A stretch of DNA of 34,494 nucleotides, taken from assembly GCA_023393115.1 (NCBI GenBank), contig JAEWMS010000053.1, forward strand, positions 1-34,494. The letters are read 5' to 3'. Below are positions 7,303-15,895 of the stretch, in pieces. The first letter of the stretch is position 1. Every line of letters starts with the position of its first letter. The stretch comes from Bacillota bacterium (GTDB taxonomy: Bacteria > Bacillota > Clostridia > Acetivibrionales > DSM-1351). The translations under genes were made by a program, and so were the position numbers. The notes below the pieces were generated by a model. The model was not told the origin of the DNA, searched no databases, and saw nothing but the letters and a program-made list of their open reading frames with translations.

Positions 7303-8629
7303 TTATGACCTCTCCTATCAAATCATAATCTTCAGAGTTCAATATTTTAATCATAACAAAACTCCCCATATCTAACGGTTCAGGACTGGTAAAATATACC
7401 GTACCGTCTATTTCCGGGGCTTCTGCAAATGTTCGTCCATAATAGAATATACCATCATCTGCAATCCCGTCAACAATAGCTTTGTATACTTTTCCAATTC
7501 TTTTTGAATTAATTTCTGTACTAATTGAATTTTGTAATTCCAGTATTGTTTTTTGGCGTTCTATTTTAATATTTTTTCTTATCTGGCCTTTCATTTTGGC
7601 AGCAGGAGTACCCTCTTCCTTCGAGTAAGTAAATACTCCAAGTCTATCAAACTTAAAATCTTTAACAAAATCAGTCAATTCCTGAAAATCCTCTGGAGTC
7701 TCGCCTGGAAATCCAACAATCAAGGATGTCCTCAATACGATATCAGGTACCATCTCCCGAAGCTTAGAAAGGGCATTTTGTATATCGTCTCTAGTTCCCC
7801 TTCTTCCCATTAACTTTAATATTCTGTCTGACGCATGCTGAACAGGTATATCCATGTATTTGCATACCTTGGGATTAGTCGCTACTTCGTGAATAAGTTC
7901 ATCATTAATCTCTTCAGGATAACAATATAACAACCTTATCCATTCAACACTTTCTATTTTAGATATTTCCCGTATTAGTTCAGGAAGCATTTTCTTTCCA
8001 TATATATCAATGCCATATCTGGTTGTATCCTGAGCCACAAGGATTATCTCTCTGGCACCGTTTGCTGCAAGAGTTGCAGCTTCTTTTACAAGCGCTTCTA
8101 TCTTTCTGCTTCTATAGGCTCCCCGTAAATATGGAATAATGCAGTAGGTACAGCGGTTGTCGCAGCCTTCTGAAATCTTCAGATATACTGAATGTCTACT
8201 GGATGAGATTATTCTTTCTTCATCAAGATAATCTGTCTCGCTCAATTTTCCGTAGGCCACAACCTTTTCACCATGGTAAGCTCTGTTTATAACATCGGCA
8301 ATTTCCTTGTAATTGCCTGTTCCAAGTACTGCATCAACTTCAGGTATAAGATCAAGTATTTTTTCCTTGTACCTTTCAGCCATACAGCCTGTGACAATCA
8401 AAATTTCACAGCTTCGCTTCTTTTCTTCTGCCATCTCCAGAATGGTATTAATTGATTCCTGTTGAGCAGACTCTATAAAACCACAGGTATTAACAATAAG
8501 AACCTCTGCATTTTCCTTATGGTTTACTATTTCGTAATCTGCGTGCTTTAGCATACCCAGCATTATTTCACTGTCCACCAGATTTTTGGGGCATCCTAAA
8601 GACACAATCCCTATTTTTTTATCCACCAA
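7286..8629 (-). CDS. rimO: Ribosomal protein S12 methylthiotransferase
   Basis: Radical-SAM enzyme that adds a methylthio group to a conserved aspartate of ribosomal protein S12. The 447-residue protein has the N-terminal UPF0004 domain with Cys13, Cys49 and Cys82 (one [4Fe-4S] cluster), the radical-SAM cluster motif CDNRCTYC (Cys156, 160, 163), and a C-terminal TRAM domain. The opening IGIVSLGCPKNLVDSE is typical of RimO and distinguishes it from MiaB. The start may be TTG at 8629 or the next codon GTG at 8626; AGGAG lies 5 or 8 bases upstream and GTG fits better. First gene of a two-gene operon with pgsA, with a clear promoter upstream. Confidence 0.95.
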   Translation of the reverse strand: MVDKKIGIVSLGCPKNLVDSEIMLGMLKHADYEIVNHKENAEVLIVNTCGFIESAQQESINTILEMAEEKKRSCEILIVTGCMAERYKEKILDLIPEVDAVLGTGNYKEIADVINRAYHGEKVVAYGKLSETDYLDEERIISSSRHSVYLKISEGCDNRCTYCIIPYLRGAYRSRKIEALVKEAATLAANGAREIILVAQDTTRYGIDIYGKKMLPELIREISKIESVEWIRLLYCYPEEINDELIHEVATNPKVCKYMDIPVQHASDRILKLMGRRGTRDDIQNALSKLREMVPDIVLRTSLIVGFPGETPEDFQELTDFVKDFKFDRLGVFTYSKEEGTPAAKMKGQIRKNIKIERQKTILELQNSISTEINSKRIGKVYKAIVDGIADDGIFYYGRTFAEAPEIDGTVYFTSPEPLDMGSFVMIKILNSEDYDLIGEVINELTK

Positions 8630-8729
8630 TTACTCTCCTTAATTTAGTTTATGTTTAGCTGCAGCGATAGCTACAAAAACTGTAACAAGATAAACAATAT
8701 AAATTAAAACGCATCAAACTCTAATAAAA

Positions 8730-8758
8730 ATTATTTAATAATATTGGTGAATTGTCAA
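8730..8758 (-). promoter_or_regulatory. Sigma-A type promoter for rimO-pgsA
   Basis: On the minus strand TTGACA (8758-8753), a 17-base spacer and AATAAT (8735-8730). It has a perfect -35 and a five-of-six -10. The predicted start near 8723 gives a leader of about 95 bases before rimO. No operator is recognised. Confidence 0.75.
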
Positions 8759-8806
8759 TGATTAAGAATAAATTAATTATACCTTCCCGTTTTCAGTATC
8801 AGCTTA

Positions 8807-9427
8807 TTAATCATCCGGCAGGAATATGCTTACCGCTCTGGATATCAGGCTATAACCGAAACCCCTGCTCAGTAGAAATGTTTTCATCTTCTGAATTGTT
8901 TTTTCATCAAAGGAGCTGTATTTTGAGTATTTTTTCCTTAAAAGCTCTACAGCCACTGATTCTTCATCAAGTTCGATTTCTTCAAAGGCACTGCTTATAA
9001 TATCGTCTCTTATACCCTTCTGACTCAATTCCATCGTAAGCAGTTTAATTGATTTTGGTTTTAGCTTTGCTTTTTCAGCTATGTACTTACAGGCATAGTT
9101 ATGGTCATCTATATAGTTTATTTCCTTAAGGTTCTCTATCACCTTTTCTATTGTTGCTTCATCATAGCCCATTTCTGATAGCTTTTGTTCAACTTCAAAA
9201 GCTGTTCTTAGTTTTAGGGCAAGAAAGCATACAGCAGCACTTTTTGCTGCTGCATATACCTCAGTATCCAATATGTATTTTAAAGTTTCTTCAGATATAT
9301 CCCTTCCTTCAGCAAGCTCTAGCAGTTCAACACGCTTTTTGGGTAGACAGAAAGAAAGATTGTTTTCAATAGTAATACTATACATCGAGGAAACCTTTTC
9401 GCTTTTAACTAAGGAAATTATTTTCAT
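8807..9427 (-). CDS. recX: Regulatory protein RecX
   Basis: Small modulator that binds RecA filaments and limits recombinase activity. About 206 residues, made of helical three-helix repeats with characteristic pieces such as YAAAKSAAVCFLALKLRT, EVEQKLSEMGYDEATIEKV and INYIDDHNYA. The ATG at 9427 is preferred because GGAGTG lies 6 bases upstream; a GTG three codons earlier overlaps that site. It lies directly downstream of recA, separated by a long hairpin, a classical arrangement in which only part of the recA transcripts reach recX. Sequence conservation in this family is low, but the neighbour makes the call firm. Confidence 0.92.
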   Translation of the reverse strand: MKIISLVKSEKVSSMYSITIENNLSFCLPKKRVELLELAEGRDISEETLKYILDTEVYAAAKSAAVCFLALKLRTAFEVEQKLSEMGYDEATIEKVIENLKEINYIDDHNYACKYIAEKAKLKPKSIKLLTMELSQKGIRDDIISSAFEEIELDEESVAVELLRKKYSKYSSFDEKTIQKMKTFLLSRGFGYSLISRAVSIFLPDD

Positions 9428-9446
9428 ATAACGCACTCCATATTAA

Positions 9447-9498
9447 AGGGCATACCGAATCAAATACTTTTTAGTAAATTTCTGATTCGGCATGCCCT
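9447..9498 (-). terminator. Long hairpin between recA and recX (attenuator-like)
   Basis: Arms AGGGCATACCGAATCA (9447-9462) and TGATTCGGCATGCCCT (9483-9498) pair over 16 bp with one G-U wobble and a 20-base loop. On the minus strand it is followed by TTTAATATGG, a weak T-run, and then by the recX ribosome site only about 8 bases later. It probably acts as a partial terminator or as a structure that lowers recX translation relative to recA. Confidence 0.75.
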
Positions 9499-9556
9499 GA
9501 TATTTTATCGTAGCTGATACTTTAGTTCAAATTATCGTATAGATGTTGCTAATAAA

Positions 9557-10591
9557 TTAGTCAAGTTCTTCTTCCTCTAACTCTTCTGCTGATTCAGTAA
9601 TTACAGGAGCAACCGTCAAATTATTTCTGACCAGTTTTTCGATTTCCAAGCACATTGCAGGGTTTTCCTTTAAATACTGCTTAGCATTTTCACGACCCTG
9701 ACCAATACGCTGTCCGTTGTAAGAGAACCATGCTCCGCTCTTATTTACGATATCACTGTTTACAGCTATATCAAGAATACTTCCTTCCCTGGAAATACCT
9801 TCACCGTAAACTATGTCAAATTCTGCTTCTCTGAAAGGAGGAGCTATCTTATTTTTAACTACCTTAACCCTTGTTCTGTTTCCAACAACCTCATTTGCCT
9901 GTTTTATGGACTCAATTCTTCTTACATCAAGACGTACTGATGAGTAGAATTTCAAAGCTCGTCCACCCGGAGTGGTTTCTGGATTTCCAAACATTATTCC
10001 AACCTTTTCACGAAGCTGGTTTATAAATATGGCTGTTGTTCTTGATTTACTAATAACACCTGCAAGCTTACGAAGTGCCTGGGACATAAGTCTGGCTTGG
10101 AGGCCTACATGTGAATCTCCCATCTCTCCGTCGATTTCAGCTTTTGGTACCAGAGCAGCAACCGAGTCAACAACAATAACGTCAATCGCTCCGCTCCGGA
10201 CAAGAGCCTCAGTTATTTCCAAGGCCTGTTCACCTGTATCAGGCTGTGAAACTATCAAATTATCTATATCAACCCCAAGTTTTTTTGCATAAACCGGATC
10301 AAGGGCATGCTCTGCATCAATAAAGGCTGCTTCCCCGCCCGCCTTTTGAGCTTCGGCAATTATATGTAATGCAACTGTTGTCTTACCAGATGATTCGGGT
10401 CCATATATTTCAACTATTCTTCCTCTGGGTACTCCTCCAACGCCAAGAGCTATATCAAGGCTAAGTGAGCCGGTGGGTATAACCTCCACATTCATATGTG
10501 CATTCTCGCCCAACTTCATAACGGCACCTTTACCAAATTGCTTTTCAATCTGACCAAGGGCCATTTCTAGTGCTTTTTTCTTTTCTAACAT
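9557..10591 (-). CDS. recA: Recombinase RecA
   Basis: ATP-dependent strand-exchange protein and co-protease that triggers LexA self-cleavage. The 344-residue protein has Walker A GPESSGKTT (64-72), DAEHALDP (92-99), Walker B VIVVDSVAAL (138-147), loop L2 FINQLREKVGIMFGNPETTPGG-type sequence and an acidic C-terminus (EELEEEELD). The ATG at 10591 follows GAGGAGG by 7 bases; an upstream in-frame start six codons earlier would swallow that site. Transcribed from a strong promoter overlapped by a LexA box, with recX downstream, so it is part of the SOS response. Confidence 0.98.
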   Translation of the reverse strand: MLEKKKALEMALGQIEKQFGKGAVMKLGENAHMNVEVIPTGSLSLDIALGVGGVPRGRIVEIYGPESSGKTTVALHIIAEAQKAGGEAAFIDAEHALDPVYAKKLGVDIDNLIVSQPDTGEQALEITEALVRSGAIDVIVVDSVAALVPKAEIDGEMGDSHVGLQARLMSQALRKLAGVISKSRTTAIFINQLREKVGIMFGNPETTPGGRALKFYSSVRLDVRRIESIKQANEVVGNRTRVKVVKNKIAPPFREAEFDIVYGEGISREGSILDIAVNSDIVNKSGAWFSYNGQRIGQGRENAKQYLKENPAMCLEIEKLVRNNLTVAPVITESAEELEEEELD

Positions 10592-10614
10592 GGGGTGACC
10601 TCCTCGCAATTATA

Positions 10615-10662
10615 GAACATTTGTTCTGTTTTTATTATATAGATTTTTATTTCTCAAGTCAA
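10615..10662 (-). promoter_or_regulatory. recA promoter with LexA (SOS) box
   Basis: On the minus strand -35 TTGACT (10662-10657), a 17-base spacer and a perfect -10 TATAAT (10639-10634). The palindrome GAACAAATGTTC (10626-10615) follows and covers the expected transcription start. It matches the Gram-positive LexA/DinR core GAAC-N4-GTTC. A second TATAAT-like hexamer lies just after the box. The -35 sits right behind the murJ stop codon. Confidence 0.93.
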
Positions 10663-10671
10663 TGATAAATT

Positions 10672-12261
10672 TTATTTTTTTAGTACTTTTGTCAACCTTC
10701 CCAGCAGTTTATTCTTGAATTGTACTGCTTCTTCAACCTTCAGCAGCATTGTAAATCCGAAATAAACAAGTGCTCCAACAACAATTTCCACGCCTAACAC
10801 TACTATTTCAATAATCTTTGAATGTAATGTGTAGCTGTTTGTAAAGTCAACAGGCAATAATTTATCTATTCCAAAAATAACCACACCCATTAAAACAGCT
10901 GCTTCCAAAAGCTTTACAGAATACATGGCAAGCTTTTTCCAACCCATTCCATTCATTTTCTTTGACAATATGTACATCATTGCAGTCATAGTGAAAAGAC
11001 TTGAAATTGAATAAGCAAGTGCCATACCGGCAGGTCCTAGCTTTGTTCCCTTAAGGAATATCCAACAAAGTCCATAGTTAAGTACTATTGAAACGATTCC
11101 TACGTACAATGGTGTTTTTGTATCGTTATTAGCATAGAATGCCCTGTTAAGTATTGCCAGCATGGACTGGGCAAGCATGGCTGCGGTAAAGAACAACAGT
11201 ACATTTCCTGCAGTAACAATTCTCTGGCTGTCAATGTTGGCTGACCATTTGTAAACCACACTGATGACAGGTCTGGATATAACTAAAAAAGCTATGGCAG
11301 ATGGTATTATTAAGTACAGTATTGTTTTAAAGGCACTGTTAGTAATTCTTTTAAACTCGTCTACCTGCTTTAAGGCTAATTTTTCCGACATTGTGGGCAG
11401 CAGTGCAGTCCCCAGACCCATTGCAAATATACCGTAGGGCAACTGCCATATGTCATTTGCATTGTAGTAGGCAGTGATGCTTCCTTCCTGCTCGAACAGT
11501 GAAATAAAGTTCAGAGATATTAGAATGTTTATCTGGATGATTGCTGATGCAGCCAGAGAAGGAATTGCCAGTCTGAACAGTCTTCTGAAGCCCGGATGGC
11601 GCCATAGCAGTTTTGGTCTGTAATATTTCAAATTTGGAAATGCAAAAGATACTTGTATAAGGAAATACATTATGGCGCTTGCAAGCACTCCATATGCCAC
11701 ATAATGCACTCCATAACGGCTAAGGACAAAAATACTTAAAGCCGTACCAAGATTATAGATTGATGGACCATAGGCAGCTGCTGCAAATCTCTGGTAGGAA
11801 TTCAGGACACCGTTTGTCATTCCCGCCAGCATCATGACCCCTACTGACGGGAACAGGATTCTGGTCAGTTGGATGGTTGTTTCTCTTACCTGACCTTCTA
11901 GTCCCGACGCAGTCATTGAAACAACCCAGGGGGCAAATATTACTCCAAGGGTGCTTACAACAAGCATTGCTAAAAATATTACATTTATAAAGGTTCCTAC
12001 AGCTTTCCATCCGTCTTCTTCCTCACCTCTGGCCAGATACCCTGATAGAATGGGAATCAATGCCGCAGATATTGCGCCGCCAATCAGGAGATTGTACATA
12101 AGATCGGTAGTTCTGAAAGCCGCCAGAATTGAATCCGACTGGGATGCCGTAAGTAAATTGTTTATCAAAATTGTACGCAGATAGCCTGTGATACGGCTGA
12201 CAACCAAGGATGTCATGACTATAATAGCGGCGCCAGTTATCTTTTTATTGTTTGAGCTCAA
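10672..12261 (-). CDS. murJ: Lipid II flippase MurJ (MviN family)
   Basis: Polytopic membrane protein of the MOP superfamily that moves lipid II across the membrane for peptidoglycan synthesis. The 529-residue sequence is mostly hydrophobic with the many membrane segments expected (about 14) and begins with KKITGAAIIVMTSLVVSRITGYLR, the MviN-type N-terminus with conserved arginines; ANDIWQLPYGIFAMGLGTALLPTMS is a second family hallmark. The start is a TTG with GGAGG 7 bases upstream, and a small GC hairpin (12278-12291) lies just in front of that ribosome site. It is 51 bases downstream of cinA. A polysaccharide flippase paralogue is the alternative. Confidence 0.92.
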   Translation of the reverse strand: MSSNNKKITGAAIIVMTSLVVSRITGYLRTILINNLLTASQSDSILAAFRTTDLMYNLLIGGAISAALIPILSGYLARGEEEDGWKAVGTFINVIFLAMLVVSTLGVIFAPWVVSMTASGLEGQVRETTIQLTRILFPSVGVMMLAGMTNGVLNSYQRFAAAAYGPSIYNLGTALSIFVLSRYGVHYVAYGVLASAIMYFLIQVSFAFPNLKYYRPKLLWRHPGFRRLFRLAIPSLAASAIIQINILISLNFISLFEQEGSITAYYNANDIWQLPYGIFAMGLGTALLPTMSEKLALKQVDEFKRITNSAFKTILYLIIPSAIAFLVISRPVISVVYKWSANIDSQRIVTAGNVLLFFTAAMLAQSMLAILNRAFYANNDTKTPLYVGIVSIVLNYGLCWIFLKGTKLGPAGMALAYSISSLFTMTAMMYILSKKMNGMGWKKLAMYSVKLLEAAVLMGVVIFGIDKLLPVDFTNSYTLHSKIIEIVVLGVEIVVGALVYFGFTMLLKVEEAVQFKNKLLGRLTKVLKK

Positions 12262-12277
12262 TTTATAGCCTCCATGA

Positions 12278-12291
12278 GCCGCAGTAGCGGC
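12278..12291 (-). other. Small GC hairpin in front of the murJ ribosome site
   Basis: GCCGC-TACT-GCGGC on the minus strand, followed by TCAT and the GGAGG (12273-12269) of murJ. A near-identical string, CGGCTCATAGAGG, follows a GCCGT-ACGGC hairpin in the leader of the ACT gene, and a GCGTGA-TCACGC hairpin precedes GGATGGAGG at iorA. Possibly a leader element; function unknown. Confidence 0.5.
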
Positions 12292-12312
12292 AACAGATTT
12301 TTCTTTCGTAGA

Positions 12313-13572
12313 TTAATCATTACTGCCGGTATCTATTTCCAGCTTTAAAACATACCTTCTGATCATATCAAAAACATTCAGAGCTGTTATGGTTCTGATT
12401 TTGCTCCTGTTTCCCAACAGTCTCAGTTCCTTTGTTATTGTACACTGTTCAGAGGAAAGACCAATATATACCAGACCAACCGGCTTTTCAGGTGTTCCCC
12501 CGTCTGGACCAGCTATACCAGTAATAGATACCCCTAGGTCTGTCTTTAATCTTCTTCTGATACCTTCTGCCATTTCAAAAGCAGTTTCGCGACTTACTGC
12601 GCCATATTTAAGCAATGTTTCCTTCTTAACGCCAAGGTATTCTTCTTTTGCTTCATTGGAATATGTTACGGCTCCACCCATAAAAATCTTTGAAATTCCC
12701 GGAATATTGGTCAGAGTCTGCGAAACCAGTCCTCCGGTACAGGATTCTGCCGTAGACAAGGTAAGATTGTTTTTCAGAAGAAGTTCAGCCGCTACCTGAT
12801 CAAGGGTCTTATCCTCCTCGGAATATAGACATTGCCCGGTTCTTTTCCTGATTTCCTCGATAACAGGCTTCATAAGTTCTTCTGCTTGCTGCCCTTGTTC
12901 CACCTTTGCCGAAACTCTGATGGTTACTTCTCCCTCTTTAGCATAGGTGGCAATAGTGGGATTGGTTTGGCCGTCAATCAGATCCAGTATTTTTGTTTCC
13001 ATGGCTGATTCACCAATGCCAAAAACCCGTAAGAACTTTGACTCAATGGTATAACTGCTCTTTTTCTTAAAATAGGGAAATACAAAGTCATTGAACATGG
13101 GTTTCATTTCTGAAGGTGGCCCCGGAAGCATGATAATTACTTTCCCTTGTTGTTCAATAATACAGCCGGGAGCTGTTCCGTTGTTATTCTTAAGAATTAT
13201 AGAATTCTCGGGCATATACGCCTGTTTTTCATTGTTTTGTGTCATTTCCCTGCCTATTTTTTTGAAAAACGCTTTAATGTCCTCAAGACTTTCATTATGA
13301 AGTACCAGTTTTCTCTGGCAGATTTGTGAAATCGTTTCCTTTGTTAAATCATCCTGAGTAGGGCCAAGACCTCCTGTTGTTATTACAACATCACATCTTT
13401 TCAGAGCCAGTTCAAGACTTTCTCTAAGTCTATCAGGATTATCTCCTACAACACTGTGATAATAAACACTGACGCCAACATCAGGGAGTTTTGAAGACAA
13501 GTACTGTGCATTTGTATTTACAATCTGCCCCATGAGCAGTTCTGTTCCAACAGCAAGAATTTCAGCTTTCAT
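12313..13572 (-). CDS. cinA: CinA family protein (damage-inducible/competence; NMN deamidase)
   Basis: Two-domain protein. Residues about 1-170 form the MoCF/molybdopterin-binding-like domain (MKAEILAVGTELLMGQIVNTN; TTGGLGPTQDDLT), and roughly 255-415 form the CinA C-terminal domain linked to nicotinamide-mononucleotide deamidase activity and pyridine nucleotide recycling (STAESCTGGLVSQTLTNIPG). The ATG at 13572 is chosen because family members begin here and AGGAAGG lies about 11 bases upstream. The open frame extends 34 codons further, but those codons cover the likely promoter. Genes murJ and recA follow; cinA next to recA is common in Firmicutes. Length 419 residues is normal. Confidence 0.94.
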   Translation of the reverse strand: MKAEILAVGTELLMGQIVNTNAQYLSSKLPDVGVSVYYHSVVGDNPDRLRESLELALKRCDVVITTGGLGPTQDDLTKETISQICQRKLVLHNESLEDIKAFFKKIGREMTQNNEKQAYMPENSIILKNNNGTAPGCIIEQQGKVIIMLPGPPSEMKPMFNDFVFPYFKKKSSYTIESKFLRVFGIGESAMETKILDLIDGQTNPTIATYAKEGEVTIRVSAKVEQGQQAEELMKPVIEEIRKRTGQCLYSEEDKTLDQVAAELLLKNNLTLSTAESCTGGLVSQTLTNIPGISKIFMGGAVTYSNEAKEEYLGVKKETLLKYGAVSRETAFEMAEGIRRRLKTDLGVSITGIAGPDGGTPEKPVGLVYIGLSSEQCTITKELRLLGNRSKIRTITALNVFDMIRRYVLKLEIDTGSND

Positions 13573-13608
13573 TATAAGGTCATCCTTCCTAACAAGTAGT
13601 TCTTTAAT

Positions 13609-13635
13609 ATTATACCAACCTGAAAGCAAAAAGTA
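13609..13635 (-). promoter_or_regulatory. Probable cinA promoter
   Basis: On the minus strand an extended -10 TGGTATAAT (hexamer 13614-13609) is preceded at 16 bases by a poor -35 TTACTT. The predicted start lies about 35 bases upstream of the chosen ATG. The rest of the 13573-13867 gap between divergent cinA and the SDR gene is AT-rich, and I recognise no further element with confidence. Confidence 0.55.
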
Positions 13636-13867
13636 AGCTGTTAATAAAGAAAAAGATGTAAAATGATTGTCCAAAACTGAACCAGACGGGATATTTAGGA
13701 AATGTTAAATAAATCAGTACTGTTTTTTATTAGATATATTATACCATAACATCCATATATTTCAAATATATTTTTTGACTACAATAATTAATTAAACAGT
13801 TATATAATATTTTTAGTACTTCTACAATTCAATAACTATTAAATTATAATTCGGGAGGATTTCACTT

Positions 13868-14878
13868 ATGAAGGCTTTGTTTATAGGCGGAACGGGAACA
13901 ATCAGTACAGCAATATCAAATTCATTGGTAAGGCAGGGTTGGGAACTATATTTATTGAACAGGGGAAATAACAACGATAGAGCCCCTGAAAGTGCAAAAC
14001 TCATCACAGTGGACATAAATGATGAAGAAAAGGTTGAAGCACTTATAAAGAATCTTGATTTCGATGTTGTAGCTGACTTTATTGCTTTTGTACCTTCTCA
14101 GGTGGAACGTGACATAAGTTTGTTTTCAGGCAAAACTAAACAGTACATTTTTATAAGTTCTGCCTCAGCTTATCAGAAGCCGCTTTCCGATTACATAATA
14201 ACTGAGTCCACTCCCCTCGCAAACCCTTATTGGGAATACTCCAGAAATAAAATTGCCTGTGAGGAGCTACTGATTGCGGAATACAGAAAGAATAGGTTTC
14301 CTGTGACCATTGTTAGACCGAGTCATACTTATGATGACCGGAATATACCTCTTGGGGTACATGGTAGTAACGGCAGCTGGCAGGTCGCCAAGCGCATACT
14401 GGAGAACAAGCCTGTAATAATTCACGGTGATGGTACTTCTCTATGGACTCTCACTCATAACAGCGATTTTGCAAAGGGTTTCATTGGCCTTATGGGTAAT
14501 GTACACGCTATAGGTGAAGCAGTAAACATAACTTCCGATGAGAGTCTGACCTGGAATCAAATATATGAAATAATAGCTGCTGCTCTCGGTGTCAAACTGA
14601 ATGCCGTTCATATCCCGTCGGATTACCTGGCTGCTTGTAGTAATTATGATTTTACCGGTTCTTTGCTTGGAGACAAAGCCAATACCGTTGTATTTGACAA
14701 TTCAAAGCTAAAAAGGCTGGTTCCGGGCTTTAATGCGACAGTTCGATTTGATCAGGGTATCAAACTTATTATCAACAATGTGCTCTCCCATCCTGAGCTT
14801 CAGAAAGAAGACCTTGAATTTGATACCTGGTGTGACCGGGTTATTGAAAATTATCAAGCCTCAATAATTAAATGGTAG
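13868..14878 (+). CDS. NAD(P)-dependent SDR-family epimerase/reductase
   Basis: An extended short-chain dehydrogenase of 336 residues. The nucleotide site is GGTGTIS (7-13), close to the atypical/extended SDR glycine pattern. Ser98-Ala99-Ser100 in IFISSASAYQ and Tyr124-x3-Lys128 (YSRNK) give the catalytic residues. RPSHTYDDRNIP and the C-terminal NITSDESLTWNQIYEII resemble nucleotide-sugar epimerases and isoflavone-reductase-like members. The substrate cannot be told from sequence. The ATG follows GGGAGG by 9 bases. It stands alone on the plus strand, divergent from cinA, with the AraC regulator 154 bases downstream in the same direction, so that protein may sense something related; this is inference only. 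Confidence 0.85.
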   Translation: MKALFIGGTGTISTAISNSLVRQGWELYLLNRGNNNDRAPESAKLITVDINDEEKVEALIKNLDFDVVADFIAFVPSQVERDISLFSGKTKQYIFISSASAYQKPLSDYIITESTPLANPYWEYSRNKIACEELLIAEYRKNRFPVTIVRPSHTYDDRNIPLGVHGSNGSWQVAKRILENKPVIIHGDGTSLWTLTHNSDFAKGFIGLMGNVHAIGEAVNITSDESLTWNQIYEIIAAALGVKLNAVHIPSDYLAACSNYDFTGSLLGDKANTVVFDNSKLKRLVPGFNATVRFDQGIKLIINNVLSHPELQKEDLEFDTWCDRVIENYQASIIKW

Positions 14879-15032
14879 CCAATATTTCTCGGCTAGTTAA
14901 AGTCCAATTGCATGGTTATTACTCAGAGTCAATGCTCACTGGGTTAATTTTTGAGTTAACAGATTCAAGCACGAAATGTCAAGAATACTATTCTATTCAG
15001 CGATATACTCTAATCAAATAGGAGGCGAAAAA

Positions 15033-15821
15033 ATGGATTTTATATCGAGTATTCAAAAAGCAATAGATTATATCGAGGATAATATTTTTGATAACCTTGA
15101 ATATCACTTGATAGCAAAGCAGGCCTGTATGTCCAGTTATCATTTTCAGAGGATTTTTTCCCTTGTTTGTAACTGTACATTGGGCGAGTATATCAGAAAT
15201 AGAAGACTTACTCTTGCCGGCTCGGAACTGCTTACGACGGATCATAAAATTATTGATATTGCACTTAAACACGGATATGATTCCCATGAAAGCTTTTCAC
15301 GTGCATTTACTCGTTATTATGGTATGGCTCCTTCGGTGGCGCGCAGTCGGAAGAGTCTTCCTTATTCATTTGCCAAAATAACTATAAATTCTATTTTAGA
15401 AGGGCGGAAGGATGCCATGCAGGATTTGAGTAAAAGAGGCTATTTAGTAAAAGAAAACGGTTCTGTATATTACACTGAAGATATGGACAGAACTGCCAAA
15501 TGGTTCAGAGATGTATTAGGCTGGTATGATGAGATTGATGCAAGGAATGAGGATGGTAAAGGAACTTACGGCTGTGTATGTACCATTCCCCATGATCTAG
15601 CGGCTCTTCATATAGCTCCCTTCACCGGAATACATATGTTCTACGGTAAACCGCAAAAATGTATGGTTGCGTTTATTCTGGTTCAGGGAATCGAGAAACT
15701 TTATGAGTTTGTTACAAAGCAAGGTTGGGTTCAAATTACCGAAATAAAAATGGAGCCCTGGGGCTGTAGAACCTGTGATGTAACCACAATTGACGGTAGT
15801 ATTATCAGATTTTTTGAATAA
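15033..15821 (+). CDS. AraC-family regulator with C-terminal VOC/glyoxalase-like domain
   Basis: Transcription factor of 262 residues with an unusual order. The double helix-turn-helix is N-terminal (about 1-105: YHLIAKQACMSSYHFQRIFS and IIDIALKHGYDSHESFSRAF). A C-terminal part (about 130-262) reads like a glyoxalase/bleomycin-resistance (VOC) fold: VYYTEDMDRTAKWFRDVLGW at its start and TTIDGSIIRFFE at its end. The start is the ATG 7 bases after AGGAGG; the frame is open further upstream without a ribosome site. The VOC part may bind a small ligand. A strong terminator follows. Confidence 0.85.
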   Translation: MDFISSIQKAIDYIEDNIFDNLEYHLIAKQACMSSYHFQRIFSLVCNCTLGEYIRNRRLTLAGSELLTTDHKIIDIALKHGYDSHESFSRAFTRYYGMAPSVARSRKSLPYSFAKITINSILEGRKDAMQDLSKRGYLVKENGSVYYTEDMDRTAKWFRDVLGWYDEIDARNEDGKGTYGCVCTIPHDLAALHIAPFTGIHMFYGKPQKCMVAFILVQGIEKLYEFVTKQGWVQITEIKMEPWGCRTCDVTTIDGSIIRFFE

Positions 15822-15833
15822 GGTTTATTAACG

Positions 15834-15882
15834 AAAACCCCTGAAGTAGAGTCACTTTATATGGCACTAGTTCAGGGGTTTT
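15834..15882. terminator. Bidirectional terminator between the AraC and ACT genes
   Basis: AAAACCCCTGAA (15834-15845) pairs perfectly with TTCAGGGGTTTT (15871-15882), 12 bp, with a 25-base loop. T-rich ends exist on both strands, and the genes on either side converge here. It should end both the plus-strand AraC gene and the minus-strand ior cluster. Confidence 0.85.
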
Positions 15883-15895
15883 GATCACTCGATTA

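Noticed and set aside
13775..13816. Promoter for the SDR gene (TTGACT and TATAAT)
   Set aside because: The hexamers are about 22 bases apart, too far for a sigma-A promoter without an activator.
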